Below, piece after piece: positions 22,041 through 31,264 of a DNA stretch of 41,436 nt. How positions within the stretch are numbered: position 1 is the first letter of the stretch; every line of letters starts with the position of its first letter. This stretch comes from Candidatus Poribacteria bacterium (GTDB taxonomy: Bacteria > Poribacteria > WGA-4E > WGA-3G). The stretch is taken from NCBI GenBank assembly GCA_028820845.1, contig JAPPII010000024.1:1-41436 (forward strand), in the 5' to 3' direction. Both the position numbers and the translations under genes were made by a program. The notes beneath the pieces were generated by a model. That model saw nothing but the letters and a program-made list of their open reading frames with translations. It made no database searches and was not told where the DNA came from.

Positions 22041-24653
22041 TTATGCTGAAGATTTCGGATTCCAGAACGCACAGATTATCGCCGTAATCGGTATCGCCAA
22101 GACCAGACCCAACGTTCCAGCGAGCAACCGAACGATTTCTGCAGAGACAACACCAATACTCAATAACTGCACCGGCGGTGATTTGAAAAAGTCGAGATTT
22201 GGTGCTGCAATCGTAACGACCAAAAGCAGCTCCACACCGAGATACGCGAAGACCAACGTATTCACCATCGTGCCGAGGATGTCCGTGCCTACGTTCAGAC
22301 CGGAGGCGATCAGTCGCCATGTCGGCATATTCGGATTCGCTCTACGAATCTCCTCCATACTCGATGCCACCTCAATCGCACCGTCAACAGCGACCCCCAA
22401 TACCCCCATCAGCATACCCGCCAAGAGGATTTGCACGAAATCGAACGGCGGCGTGCGCGTCGCTTCAACGATATCGGCGGAAATCGCATTCTCCAACCCC
22501 GAAAAATGGAGGTGCTGCTGCGCAAACAGCACAATTAAGCCAGCGACCAAAATCCCACCCATCGTTCCAAGCACCGCTGCAAAAGTTTTTCGACTCGGAC
22601 CGATGACGAATACGAGAGACACAAATGCCACGACACCCGATGTCAGCGTCACAACGAACACAGCATTCGCACCCTCCGAGATTAAGGGCAACATGAAGAA
22701 GTAGATGACCGCTGCAGAAATTAGCATCGCACACGCCGTCCGGATCCCCTCAAGCCTACCGACGACGATAATCAGCAGGAGCATCCCGCCTACCATCCAA
22801 ATCAGAAACCGGTCTCTGCCGTAATCTTGAACGATGTTCACGAGACCTATCTGATCAGGGTCTCCGGCGACACGGCAGAGAATAACATCTCCAGGTTCCG
22901 CCGGAATGCTCAACAACGGCATATTGTGATTCACAATGTTCCGTAAGACCAAGCGTCTGCCCTTATACATCCCGCTGAGCATCTCCACCTCAAGAATATG
23001 ATGCTCACTCTTTGACTCATAGACCTTGAGGACATTCTCCTCGCTATCCGCCATTGCCCGGACGCTATAGGTCTGCTCGTACTTCTCATCCAAGAGCAGC
23101 CAACGGCTGTCTTTCCACGGTTTGACTGAGACATTCACCTCATCTGAAAATAGGATGTCTTGACGCTTGAATTCCTCACGCAAAACTTGTGGCACGATAC
23201 GATTGTCCAACTCACCTGCAGCACTGCCATCAATATTAAAAAGGAAATTACCGTTCGACTCAAGCAATCGGATGACTTTACCCTTGGCGTACTCCGACTT
23301 ATTAATCGGATTTCCTTCGGCATCGCGTTGCTCAGAGATCGTCGCAGAGAGTTCGTGTGTACGATAGTAAACAAAGACCGTACCAATCAGGACGAGCGCC
23401 ATAGCAATAGGTACAGCGATCCGGGCTTTGCTGCGAGGCGGATCGGCACGGAATAACTCCTCTAATTCTTCCTCCGAAGGCAAGTCCTCGTGAATCTCGG
23501 ACTTATCAACCTTTGCGTATTGGGTCAGAAAACCGGCAACCGCTGCAGCAATCGGAACCGTGAGTACCAATCCGATCGTCCCTACCACCGCTTGAATAAT
23601 CGCAACTGCTGTCGCTTCATCGTTAACGAGACGTAGGAATGGATAGAGGATCCCGACTTCGGGAAAGTCGATGCGGGGTAGAAGCATTGTCATCATGTGG
23701 GCACCGAGGTAAGCAAAGATGAGCGTATCCGCCATTGTTCCCATAATGTCGCGACCGACATTCAGCCCGGCGCGGATGGCTTGGCGGACGGTGATGTTCG
23801 GGTTCACCTGCTTGACCTCATGCACACTTGAAGAGATAGACATACTCACGTCCATCATCGCACCAACGGCACCCAAAATGATACCCGCCGAGAGAATACC
23901 CGTGAAATTCCAGCCATGCGAACTGGAGGTACGCCACAACGCAAGACCGAGTTCCAAGAAACCGAACTCTTGCGCCAAGCCCGTTAGTGCCATCACGTGT
24001 TGGCTCAGGACGGACAATACCCCGACAGCAGCTAATCCACCGAGGGTACCAATTACACCAGAGATCAATTTGTAACTAAACCCTGTGATGAGTAGGAAAG
24101 TCGTGAACGTCAGAAAGGCAGCAATCAGGAGGGCAATTGCGATCGGATTGTAACCAGCAACAGTTAGCGGAACTAAGACATAAAGCACAGTCAGCGCAGT
24201 AACAAAGAGTGTCAGAATCGCCCGGACCCCTTTCATACCAGCGACGAGTATCATCAACACCCCTAATACACCCGCCAGATAAAGCAGAAACGGCGTACGA
24301 AAGTACTCACGCATTGAAACGGTGTCAATTCTCGGATTCATCGGATCGCGAAGCGGAATATCAAGAAACAGGACATCACCTTTCCGTATGACACGGTCCC
24401 CAAAGGCGCGGCCCGTCCAGATATTGTTCACCTGAATCATCTCGCCACGGAATTGTCCAGAGAGGATTCGGAACGATAAAACTTGATCTGCTTCGTCGCT
24501 TGTGTCTATCCCGACGACGCGTCCCAAGCAGACCAGCACTTGTAACGCACCATCATGTGTTATTTCTGCGAACCGATAGAGCCGGACGTGCAACGCGACA
24601 ACGCTCAATAGGATGAGTAAGATAGCCGCGATTTTGATGTTTCTTTCTCTCAT
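22041..24653 (-). CDS. double-length YibE/F family membrane protein
   Basis: An 870-residue inner-membrane protein containing two tandem YibE/F units. Each unit has a soluble region followed by a multi-pass membrane bundle and the same signature near its end: GLNVGRDIMGTMADTLIFAYLG in the first half (about 295-315) and GLNVGTDILGTMVNTLVFAYLG in the second (about 790-810). Further paired motifs are GVIGTLGG/AVLGTMGG and ILGAVGAMMDV/VLGVAVDGAI. An N-terminal membrane segment follows the start. Single-unit homologues are about 370-420 residues; function is not established, but they resemble small-solute or ion transporters. It is transcribed apart from uvrC, 252 bases upstream. Confidence 0.87.
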   Translation of the reverse strand: MRERNIKIAAILLILLSVVALHVRLYRFAEITHDGALQVLVCLGRVVGIDTSDEADQVLSFRILSGQFRGEMIQVNNIWTGRAFGDRVIRKGDVLFLDIPLRDPMNPRIDTVSMREYFRTPFLLYLAGVLGVLMILVAGMKGVRAILTLFVTALTVLYVLVPLTVAGYNPIAIALLIAAFLTFTTFLLITGFSYKLISGVIGTLGGLAAVGVLSVLSQHVMALTGLAQEFGFLELGLALWRTSSSHGWNFTGILSAGIILGAVGAMMDVSMSISSSVHEVKQVNPNITVRQAIRAGLNVGRDIMGTMADTLIFAYLGAHMMTMLLPRIDFPEVGILYPFLRLVNDEATAVAIIQAVVGTIGLVLTVPIAAAVAGFLTQYAKVDKSEIHEDLPSEEELEELFRADPPRSKARIAVPIAMALVLIGTVFVYYRTHELSATISEQRDAEGNPINKSEYAKGKVIRLLESNGNFLFNIDGSAAGELDNRIVPQVLREEFKRQDILFSDEVNVSVKPWKDSRWLLLDEKYEQTYSVRAMADSEENVLKVYESKSEHHILEVEMLSGMYKGRRLVLRNIVNHNMPLLSIPAEPGDVILCRVAGDPDQIGLVNIVQDYGRDRFLIWMVGGMLLLIIVVGRLEGIRTACAMLISAAVIYFFMLPLISEGANAVFVVTLTSGVVAFVSLVFVIGPSRKTFAAVLGTMGGILVAGLIVLFAQQHLHFSGLENAISADIVEATRTPPFDFVQILLAGMLMGVLGVAVDGAIEVASSMEEIRRANPNMPTWRLIASGLNVGTDILGTMVNTLVFAYLGVELLLVVTIAAPNLDFFKSPPVQLLSIGVVSAEIVRLLAGTLGLVLAIPITAIICAFWNPKSSA

Positions 24654-24905
24654 TTTTTTATTTTATATTTTGTAGGATTTAAGATACTCAAAATTAAAGC
24701 TGACACACTGCTTCGCATTTTGCAATCGCGCCAGCACCAACATTAAGACTGCAAATAGTTGTTGCAAATAACATGCCAACCCAAAAACACTATACTCACG
24801 CTACAAGTCCGCGAATCTGCGTGTTGTAACTGCCCAGATCAGTGCAACACAGTAAACAAATTGCACAAATCCGTGCAGTCCGCCGCGGCACTTTAACATT
24901 GCAAA

Positions 24906-26819
24906 TCAGAGATGCTTCCGAATATTCTCTGCGACACTGCGGGGTATTCCTTTCACAGAGAGCAGGCCGTCCAAACTCGCCTCCCGAATCGCCTCAATCG
25001 AACCAAAATGCTGCAGCAGTGCCTGTTTCCGTTTCGGACCGAGGTTCGGAATTTCGTCAAGTACCGAGACGCTTAGCGACTTCTGCCGGAGCCGTCGATG
25101 ATAGGTCACCGCAAATCGGTGCGCTTCGTCTCGTAACCGCTGAATTGTATGTAGGGTCGGGTTATCTTTCCGCAAGACAATTGACTCTGACTTACCGGGA
25201 ACGAAAATTTCTTCAATCCGTTTCGCAAGCGCAATCATCGGAATATCAGGAAGACTGGACGCAGCATCTTTTGAATAGCAAGTTTTGCCTCGCAAGCTGC
25301 GGCAAAAGTTCATAGCCTTCTGCGCTGCGCTGAGTTGTCCTTTGCCCCCATCAATCAACATTAGGTCGGGCAGCTTATTAAATTTCTCATCATCTGCGAG
25401 GGCACGGCGGAAACGGCGGGTGATCACCTCTTGCATCATCGCGAAATCGTTCTGACCCTTAACTGTACGAATCTTAAACCGGCGGTACTCCCCCGAAGCC
25501 GGTTTTCCATCTTCCAAAACCACCATCGAGCCGACGGCGAACCTATCACCAAGATTTGAAATATCATACGCCTCAATCCGTCTGACGGGATGCGATAACC
25601 CAAGCAGTTCCTGTAGTTCAACGAGCGCAGGATCAACCCCACTGCCATAAACCACATTCTGCTCACGCTGTGTCAGCAGAATCTCGGCGTTCTTCGATGC
25701 CAAAGCCTGCAACTTCCTGAGCCGACCCGCTCTCGGCACGTGCAACGCGACGCGGTTCCCCCGTTTTTCGCTCAGCCAAGCTTCAATCAGCTCCGCACCT
25801 TCAATCGGCATTGGTAAAACAATCGTCTTTGGCACAAAAACAGCGTTCTGATAATACTGCGAAATAAAAGCACTCAACGCCGTCGCGAGAGATTTCGGAT
25901 CGGCATCGTTGAGATAGTAGTGCTCACGTTCAAGAAGTTTACCATCCCGTACCCGCAGAAGTTGCACGCAGGCGATATCAGTCCGAGCGGCAATCCCGAT
26001 AACATCCTCATCTGCAGCAGAAACACTATCTAAACTCTGCGTGGTAATCGCTTGTTGAACGTCTTTCAGCGTATCCCGATATTTCGCCGCCGTTTCAAAA
26101 TCGAGTGCCTCCGCAGCCGCTTCCATCTGCACTGTCAACTCTTTAACAACAGCGTCTGTATTCCCACCCAAGAACTGACACACCTTGCGAACAATCTCGG
26201 CGTAATCTCGAACATCCATTTTATCGGCACACGGACCCGGACAGCGTCCGATGTGATAATCCAAACAGGCCCGATATTTATTGCCTTTTTCTTTGAGTGG
26301 CAGGGTACAGGTACGGATAGGAAATAGTTTCGTCAACTGCTTGAGGATATGGCGTGTGGAACGCACATGAACATAGGGTCCGAAATACCGCGCACCGTCG
26401 TTCTCGGCTCTACGCGTAATATGGATACGTGGAAAGGGTTCATTGACGGTCACGCGTAGATATGGATAGCGTTTATCGTCTTTAAGCTTTACGTTATAGC
26501 GAGGCTGATGCGCCTTAATGAGATTATTCTCTAAAATTAGTGCTTCAACCTCGGTCTCCGTGACGATGTAATCGATCTCCGTGACATATCGTATCATCTG
26601 CGAGGTCAGAGCGTGCACGGATTTCTCACCACTTTTGTCTGCAAGTTTTCGGTTTGCAAGCTGCACCGAAAAATAGGAACGTACTCGACTTCGCAAACGG
26701 ACAGCCTTTCCAACATAAATAACAGTGCCGTCCGAGGCTTTCATTAGGTAAACCCCCGGCACATTTGGAAGAGAGTGCCACAATTCAGGTGTGGTATTAC
26801 TGAGTTGCTCTGATTTCAT
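24906..26819 (-). CDS. uvrC: excinuclease ABC subunit C (UvrC)
   Basis: UvrC makes both incisions around a lesion bound by UvrAB in nucleotide excision repair. The 637-residue product has the GIY-YIG nuclease (VPGVYLMKASDGTVIYVGKA, about 20-40), the UvrB-binding helix pair (about 210-245), the RNase-H-like nuclease (RIEAYDISNL, about 415; LMLIDGGKGQL, about 485) and terminal helix-hairpin-helix motifs (LGPKRKQALLQHF; VKGIPRSVAENI). Two unusual stretches, about 49-60 (SVQLANRKLAD) and 504-515 (NFCRSLRGKTCY), are encoded by related palindromic DNA and look like in-frame insertions at loops. It is the last gene of a probable glnD-SDR-trmB-uvrC operon. Confidence 0.96.
   Translation of the reverse strand: MKSEQLSNTTPELWHSLPNVPGVYLMKASDGTVIYVGKAVRLRSRVRSYFSVQLANRKLADKSGEKSVHALTSQMIRYVTEIDYIVTETEVEALILENNLIKAHQPRYNVKLKDDKRYPYLRVTVNEPFPRIHITRRAENDGARYFGPYVHVRSTRHILKQLTKLFPIRTCTLPLKEKGNKYRACLDYHIGRCPGPCADKMDVRDYAEIVRKVCQFLGGNTDAVVKELTVQMEAAAEALDFETAAKYRDTLKDVQQAITTQSLDSVSAADEDVIGIAARTDIACVQLLRVRDGKLLEREHYYLNDADPKSLATALSAFISQYYQNAVFVPKTIVLPMPIEGAELIEAWLSEKRGNRVALHVPRAGRLRKLQALASKNAEILLTQREQNVVYGSGVDPALVELQELLGLSHPVRRIEAYDISNLGDRFAVGSMVVLEDGKPASGEYRRFKIRTVKGQNDFAMMQEVITRRFRRALADDEKFNKLPDLMLIDGGKGQLSAAQKAMNFCRSLRGKTCYSKDAASSLPDIPMIALAKRIEEIFVPGKSESIVLRKDNPTLHTIQRLRDEAHRFAVTYHRRLRQKSLSVSVLDEIPNLGPKRKQALLQHFGSIEAIREASLDGLLSVKGIPRSVAENIRKHL
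25278..25309. repeat. palindromic element, copy 1, in frame inside uvrC
   Basis: Plus-strand: GCAAGTTTT, GCCTC, GCAAGCTGC, GGC, AAAAGT. The arms TTTTGCC/GGCAAAA pair over seven bases around a loop containing GCAAGCTGC. It encodes part of NFCRSLRGKTC in UvrC. It shares the left block, loop and right block with copy 2 while the stem differs. Confidence 0.65.
26641..26674. repeat. palindromic element, copy 2, in frame inside uvrC
   Basis: Plus-strand: GCAAGTTTT, CGGTTT, GCAAGCTGC, ACCG, AAAAAT. The arms TTTTCGGT/ACCGAAAA pair over eight bases. It encodes SVQLANRKL near residue 50, between the GIY-YIG core and LTSQM. Related to copy 1 with compensatory stem changes. Confidence 0.65.
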
Positions 26820-26850
26820 TTTTTTAAGTTCTCAAGGCGTTAGTGATAAA

Positions 26851-27549
26851 TTAGGATTTCTCATATACCGTCCGATAGATTTCCCTACCCTCCAAGGTAT
26901 ACTTCATCTCAAAATTCGTCGCAATATCGCGATCTGGACCGAGATTCTCCGCAACAGGACGTAAAGCATTCACCTGTGAAAGCCGTTCTTGAATCTCCCA
27001 GAAATACGTTTCATAATCCGTCGCGATATAAAGTCTACCACCATCCGATTTGAGCGTAGATGTCAATGCAGACAAAAATTCCTGATTCCGAAAGATTCGG
27101 CGTTTTCGCTGCCGTTTTTTGGGCCACGGATCGGGAAAATAGATATGATACGCCTGTACAGATGCCGCTGGTACATATCGGGTCACAAAGTAGTTTGCAT
27201 CTGTCCACGCGAGACGCACATTTGAGAATGTCCCAGACGCTTTATCCACCTCGAAATGCCGCATGTGCTTTTCAAACCGTTCCCGCGTCAATCCGACGTA
27301 CTTCTGTGCACGTTCCACCCCGATATAGTTAACTTTCGGATGTCGTTTCGACGCTTCAAGTAGGAAACGTCCTTTACCGAATCCGATTTCTATTTCGACC
27401 GGATGTGAATTCCCGAAGAGCACCTCCCAATCAATAGGCGCGGCTACCTCGCTGAGTGGGATAATACGTTCGGTTACAATGTCAATTATCTGGGAGTGGG
27501 CAGTCATATTCTGATAGTAGATGTCGTTGTAGTCAGGATTTTCACGCAT
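26851..27549 (-). CDS. trmB: tRNA (guanine-N7-)-methyltransferase TrmB
   Basis: TrmB methylates G46 of tRNAs with SAM. The 232-residue product contains the SAM loop EIGFGKGRFLLEAS (about 64-78), the NYIGVER strand, the WTDANYF acidic position, the family fingerprint YFPDPWPKKRQRKRR (about 140-155) and the C-terminal GREIYRTVYEK. I start at ATG 27549 (MRENPDYND); a TTG 18 bases earlier and ATG 27510 (MTAHSQ) are alternatives. It lies 27 bases after the SDR gene and 32 bases before uvrC in a likely operon. Confidence 0.94.
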   Translation of the reverse strand: MRENPDYNDIYYQNMTAHSQIIDIVTERIIPLSEVAAPIDWEVLFGNSHPVEIEIGFGKGRFLLEASKRHPKVNYIGVERAQKYVGLTRERFEKHMRHFEVDKASGTFSNVRLAWTDANYFVTRYVPAASVQAYHIYFPDPWPKKRQRKRRIFRNQEFLSALTSTLKSDGGRLYIATDYETYFWEIQERLSQVNALRPVAENLGPDRDIATNFEMKYTLEGREIYRTVYEKS

Positions 27550-27575
27550 AAGGCACCCAAGGGACAAGCCGATGA

Positions 27576-28331
27576 CTATTCCGACAGAAATTTGTGAAGA
27601 TGGGTTTTAACCAAATTATCCTCCGGTTGATATCCCAGAACTTCGACCGCACCGCTTATATCAAGGAAGCTCTGCTGATACCCATCGGAATTCGCCGAAC
27701 GTCCATAAGTAATCAAGTATTTAACAGGTCCGTCGTAATCCACAGCCAATCCAAAAAGTTGTACACAGTCTCGCGGTGTTAGCAGTGTGCTACAGTGGCG
27801 GATTCCACTCGGCTGATATGTGCCGCTGAAAGTCCCGATTCGGATGCTGATGAACCGCATATCGTGTGCATCAACGAGATAACGTCCTGCAATCTCTGCC
27901 ATCCCCTTCATCGCACCGTACCAACTATCAGGACGAAATTGATCACCGGTAGAGAACCGGGGTGGCGAACTCAACCGCTCATTCCATCCTGAAACGTGAT
28001 TCGTACTCGCATAAACAATCTTTTGGACACCTTGCTCGCGTGCCGCCTCAAACAGGGTCATAGATGCCCCGATGTCGCTCACTTCACCCGGATTCTTTCC
28101 AAGCGAGTCCTGACGGATGTAAGCCAGATGTACCAAGACATCTTGATTCTGACATAATTCTCTCATCGCAGCATAGTCGCGAATATCTGCTATCACCACG
28201 CGCGACTCCGCCTGCGCAATGGGATTAATATCCATCAACGTTAGTGTGTAGGTGTCCTGTTTTTCCCATGCCTGCCAGAGTGCCGTACCGACTTGACCAG
28301 CCGCACCTGTAATAAGGACGCGTTGTTTCAT
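27576..28331 (-). CDS. NAD-dependent epimerase/dehydratase (extended SDR, uronate dehydrogenase-like)
   Basis: A 251-residue extended short-chain dehydrogenase. The Rossmann motif TGAAGQVGTALW lies at about 8-19, an acidic residue that selects NAD at the end of strand 2 (LTLMDINP), DIRDYAAM around 50, and the active-site pair in SWYGAMKGMAEI (Tyr-x3-Lys, about 128-132), after a Ser-containing YASTNHVSG strand. Length and the short C-terminal part resemble uronate/hexuronate dehydrogenases more than UDP-sugar epimerases. I start at ATG 28331, which has GAGGAGAGAGGT directly upstream. Substrate is not known. The cluster of sugar oxidoreductases 3 kb away may be related. Confidence 0.85.
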   Translation of the reverse strand: MKQRVLITGAAGQVGTALWQAWEKQDTYTLTLMDINPIAQAESRVVIADIRDYAAMRELCQNQDVLVHLAYIRQDSLGKNPGEVSDIGASMTLFEAAREQGVQKIVYASTNHVSGWNERLSSPPRFSTGDQFRPDSWYGAMKGMAEIAGRYLVDAHDMRFISIRIGTFSGTYQPSGIRHCSTLLTPRDCVQLFGLAVDYDGPVKYLITYGRSANSDGYQQSFLDISGAVEVLGYQPEDNLVKTHLHKFLSE

Positions 28332-28351
28332 ACCTCTCTCCTCAACCAAAA

Positions 28352-31063
28352 TTATTTTCCGTTCTCAGCGTCTAATGCAGCCATAATATCGGCGTGCACC
28401 GCTTTTGGATCAATCACTTGTTGCACATAGAACCGATCGATTGCCTGTCCACCTAAACCTGAGCACTTACACATCTGAACATTTAGACCGAGTTTGGTAA
28501 GAATACCGCTGAAGTAATGCAAAAATCCAACCTTTTCTTCACCAACGACAACAATCTCCGTATAACTCCGCGTCGTCTCAACACTAACTTCATCAACCAG
28601 CCATGTTTCACTCATATTCACGTAGTGTCTATCAAAAACCTCCTCAAGCGTCACTTCCTGTGCCAGCAGACTGCGTATGTCAAAATCCAGATCGCGTTTG
28701 AGTTCCTCATCAAGCGGCATCGGCTCCCCACTATGATGCGGCGGTTGATGCACGAGCCGATAGATTTCCAATTCAACGTTGATATCTTGCTTGGTGTAGA
28801 CGCGCGCGTCTCGGACATCTATGCCGTTGGCGAAGAAAAGTCCGCTCACTGTGTGCAATTTCCCGATACGACTCGGACTACATAGGTGGAGCTCCGTAAA
28901 TCCAGGTCGGTCAACAAATTGAACAACTCCCGTACTCGGCGTGTCTTCTGCTTTCAGCGTTGCGCTCTCAATTTGCGCCGTCATTTTTATATGCATCGCT
29001 ATCTCTTCAGGAGAGACACTAATACGATAGGAAACCGGCATGTGGTGCAAAAATTGCTGGAATTCTTCAACAGGTGCGAAGGCACCCCACTGTGTTTCTT
29101 CCTGTCCAACAAAGCGGGTCCGCGCGGCTTCGTACAAACTCTTCAGGTTATGTTTAACGACATGACTGAAGTTCTGTGAACCGTTGGCTTTGGAATCGCA
29201 ATACGTCAGTAGATAGAGTGCCGTTAAACGTTCCAGAGAGTTCACCTTCTTACAAAATTCGGAAATCGTCCTTTCATCCCAATGATGATAACGCGCCAAA
29301 TCTATCATCTCCAAGTGTTCTCGGATGAGGAAGCAAATGTCATCTGTCTGCTGTGCGTTGAAGCCGAATTCCGGGGCAATACGTTTCGCTTTCTCTGCGC
29401 CTGTCGCTGGATGCGTCGGATCGGGTTTATCTATATCGTGCAGGAAAAGTGCCATATAGAGAGGCGTTGGATCCGAAAGGGAACGAAACGCTGCATTAAG
29501 ATCCTCCAATTCAGAAGCCGGCGATGGCGACATCGGCGAGCTAAATCGGGCACCACCAAACGGGCTACTCGGCTCTGTTGCCCGAATTTCATCAAGATGA
29601 CCAATCGCAACGAGTGTATGCTTCCCGACAGTATATGGATCCAGACTCCGTTCGCTCCGGGTCATCATCGCCTTTTCAAAGAGTGCCCCCCCTTCACCCA
29701 GACGCGACAGAATATTAAGTCGGTGTAGACGGGTCAAAGTTTTCTCAACATCTCCGGGTGTGTTTATCAATTCCACCATCCGCTTCTGGAAAGAACGCCA
29801 ATCAAACGCATGAACATACCGAGAAATAAATGTAGAAAGAGACGCATCAATCTCAAAGTCGTACTGTTGGAAGTAGGTGAACAACTGAAAGAGTTCGTTC
29901 GTATCCAGCTCACCGAAGTTATTGTCCATGCAATACAACATGTCCGTTCTGACAGCCAAGACATCCGAGATTGGAATCCCGTTTGCTAACATTTTCCGGA
30001 TGAGAAGTTCCGCCTTGAAATGGAGATATTTTGCTTTAGCATAATACGCCGCCATAAACGCATAACGTCCCTCGTCGGTTTCGTCTGTAAATCCGAGGAC
30101 CCGAGCGACTTCCGTCTGAAGCGCGTCTCCTCTTTCAGGGTGATAGGAGAGATCATCGTGTGGTGCATCGGCGAGAACATGCAGAAGATTTCGGACTTTA
30201 AACATGAAATCAAGGGAAGGCATGAGCTGCTCGTCAGCGTATCGTTCGTAGAGATCCAGAATCGCTGTAAAGTCTGGGAGCCCACATATCCAGAGCGCGT
30301 ATTGAAGCGTGCGTAATCCCCCGCGTCCGGTCTTCACATTCGGTTGGTTCAGATAGATTGTGTCCTCAGATGCCTTGAACGCATCCGCTTTTGATTTTAG
30401 TAAATCCAGCACGAGGGAAATATCCGACTTCTCAGAACGGACGGCTCTCCGGAATTGTTCTGTCAGTTCCGCATTGCCAGCAATAAACCGCATATCAATC
30501 AAGGCAGTCATATCCTGATAATTCCACTTCGCTATATCTGCGAGCGGACGATAAATAAAACTGAATTCAAACCCCGGAATCACCGAATGGAGACTGTCAA
30601 AAAAGTCGTAGAACCATCGGATCAGTTCAAGTGTACTCTCATCGTAAATATCCTCTAAGTCCACAGAAGAGGTGTATACAACATCAACATCCGAAAAATA
30701 GCAGAGCTCATTCCTACCGTAACTGCCAACACCATAGAGTGCGACATCCGGCAACCACTCCTCTAATCCTGCCTCTAAGTCATCCGTATCAACATCGGGA
30801 AGCATCTTTAGCACTTCAATCTGCTTCTGGTATTCATCCCGAATCTGAAAGGAGGCTACCTCGTAAACCTTCTGAATAACTGTATCCCACATCTCCGTGT
30901 GGGCTTTACACGCCGTGAACCCAGTTTCACCCGCCAAGATACGGGCTTTCAGTTGCTCGCGTTCGGATTGAATGAAAGCAGCTAATTGCTGCTGAAAATC
31001 CTCAAAAGGCACATTCAGGTTCGGGACATAACCATTGAGTCTTTTTTCGATTTTTGTAGCCAT
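28352..31063 (-). CDS. glnD: [protein-PII] uridylyltransferase/uridylyl-removing enzyme GlnD
   Basis: GlnD senses glutamine and uridylylates or deuridylylates PII to control nitrogen assimilation. The 903-residue product has the nucleotidyltransferase signature VGSYGRNELCYFSDVDVV (about 112-130), a HD domain (KHTLVAIGHLDE and YMALFLHDIDKP) and two C-terminal ACT domains (PGFTELHLCSPSRIGKLHTV and IVVVGEEKVGFLHYFSG). A Ser/Pro/Gly-rich stretch, PFGGARFSSPMSPSPASE, sits between the two HD-domain motifs and is unusual. Residues 1-60 are a normal helical start. It is first in a minus-strand operon and divergent from the Gfo/Idh cluster. Confidence 0.92.
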   Translation of the reverse strand: MATKIEKRLNGYVPNLNVPFEDFQQQLAAFIQSEREQLKARILAGETGFTACKAHTEMWDTVIQKVYEVASFQIRDEYQKQIEVLKMLPDVDTDDLEAGLEEWLPDVALYGVGSYGRNELCYFSDVDVVYTSSVDLEDIYDESTLELIRWFYDFFDSLHSVIPGFEFSFIYRPLADIAKWNYQDMTALIDMRFIAGNAELTEQFRRAVRSEKSDISLVLDLLKSKADAFKASEDTIYLNQPNVKTGRGGLRTLQYALWICGLPDFTAILDLYERYADEQLMPSLDFMFKVRNLLHVLADAPHDDLSYHPERGDALQTEVARVLGFTDETDEGRYAFMAAYYAKAKYLHFKAELLIRKMLANGIPISDVLAVRTDMLYCMDNNFGELDTNELFQLFTYFQQYDFEIDASLSTFISRYVHAFDWRSFQKRMVELINTPGDVEKTLTRLHRLNILSRLGEGGALFEKAMMTRSERSLDPYTVGKHTLVAIGHLDEIRATEPSSPFGGARFSSPMSPSPASELEDLNAAFRSLSDPTPLYMALFLHDIDKPDPTHPATGAEKAKRIAPEFGFNAQQTDDICFLIREHLEMIDLARYHHWDERTISEFCKKVNSLERLTALYLLTYCDSKANGSQNFSHVVKHNLKSLYEAARTRFVGQEETQWGAFAPVEEFQQFLHHMPVSYRISVSPEEIAMHIKMTAQIESATLKAEDTPSTGVVQFVDRPGFTELHLCSPSRIGKLHTVSGLFFANGIDVRDARVYTKQDINVELEIYRLVHQPPHHSGEPMPLDEELKRDLDFDIRSLLAQEVTLEEVFDRHYVNMSETWLVDEVSVETTRSYTEIVVVGEEKVGFLHYFSGILTKLGLNVQMCKCSGLGGQAIDRFYVQQVIDPKAVHADIMAALDAENGK

Positions 31064-31153
31064 TTTCCCTTACCCCGAGTGTATCAAAGCAACCTAATTA
31101 TCGTGTCGTTTCCATCAACACTAAAATGACTTAGCATCTTTATCTCTAAATTC

Positions 31154-31159
31154 ATTATA
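31154..31159 (-). promoter_or_regulatory. possible -10 element for glnD
   Basis: TATAAT on the minus strand, preceded by a T-rich stretch and no clear -35. It lies about 90 bases before the glnD start and is the only good -10 in the divergent gap on that strand. Confidence 0.3.
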
Positions 31160-31214
31160 CACGAAAAACAAAAAAAAATAAACACGTTTTTAGACTGAAA
31201 TATGCTCTTTTTCC

Positions 31215-31243
31215 TTGACACACTTTTGTAACGTTGTTAACAT
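31215..31243 (+). promoter_or_regulatory. promoter of the Gfo/Idh-PhyH cluster
   Basis: TTGACA (31215-31220), 17 bases, TAACAT (31238-31243). It lies 21 bases before the ATG of the first cluster gene and just upstream of its AGGGGA ribosome site. Confidence 0.55.
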
Positions 31244-31264
31244 GCAAAATCAGGGGACTTGAAA

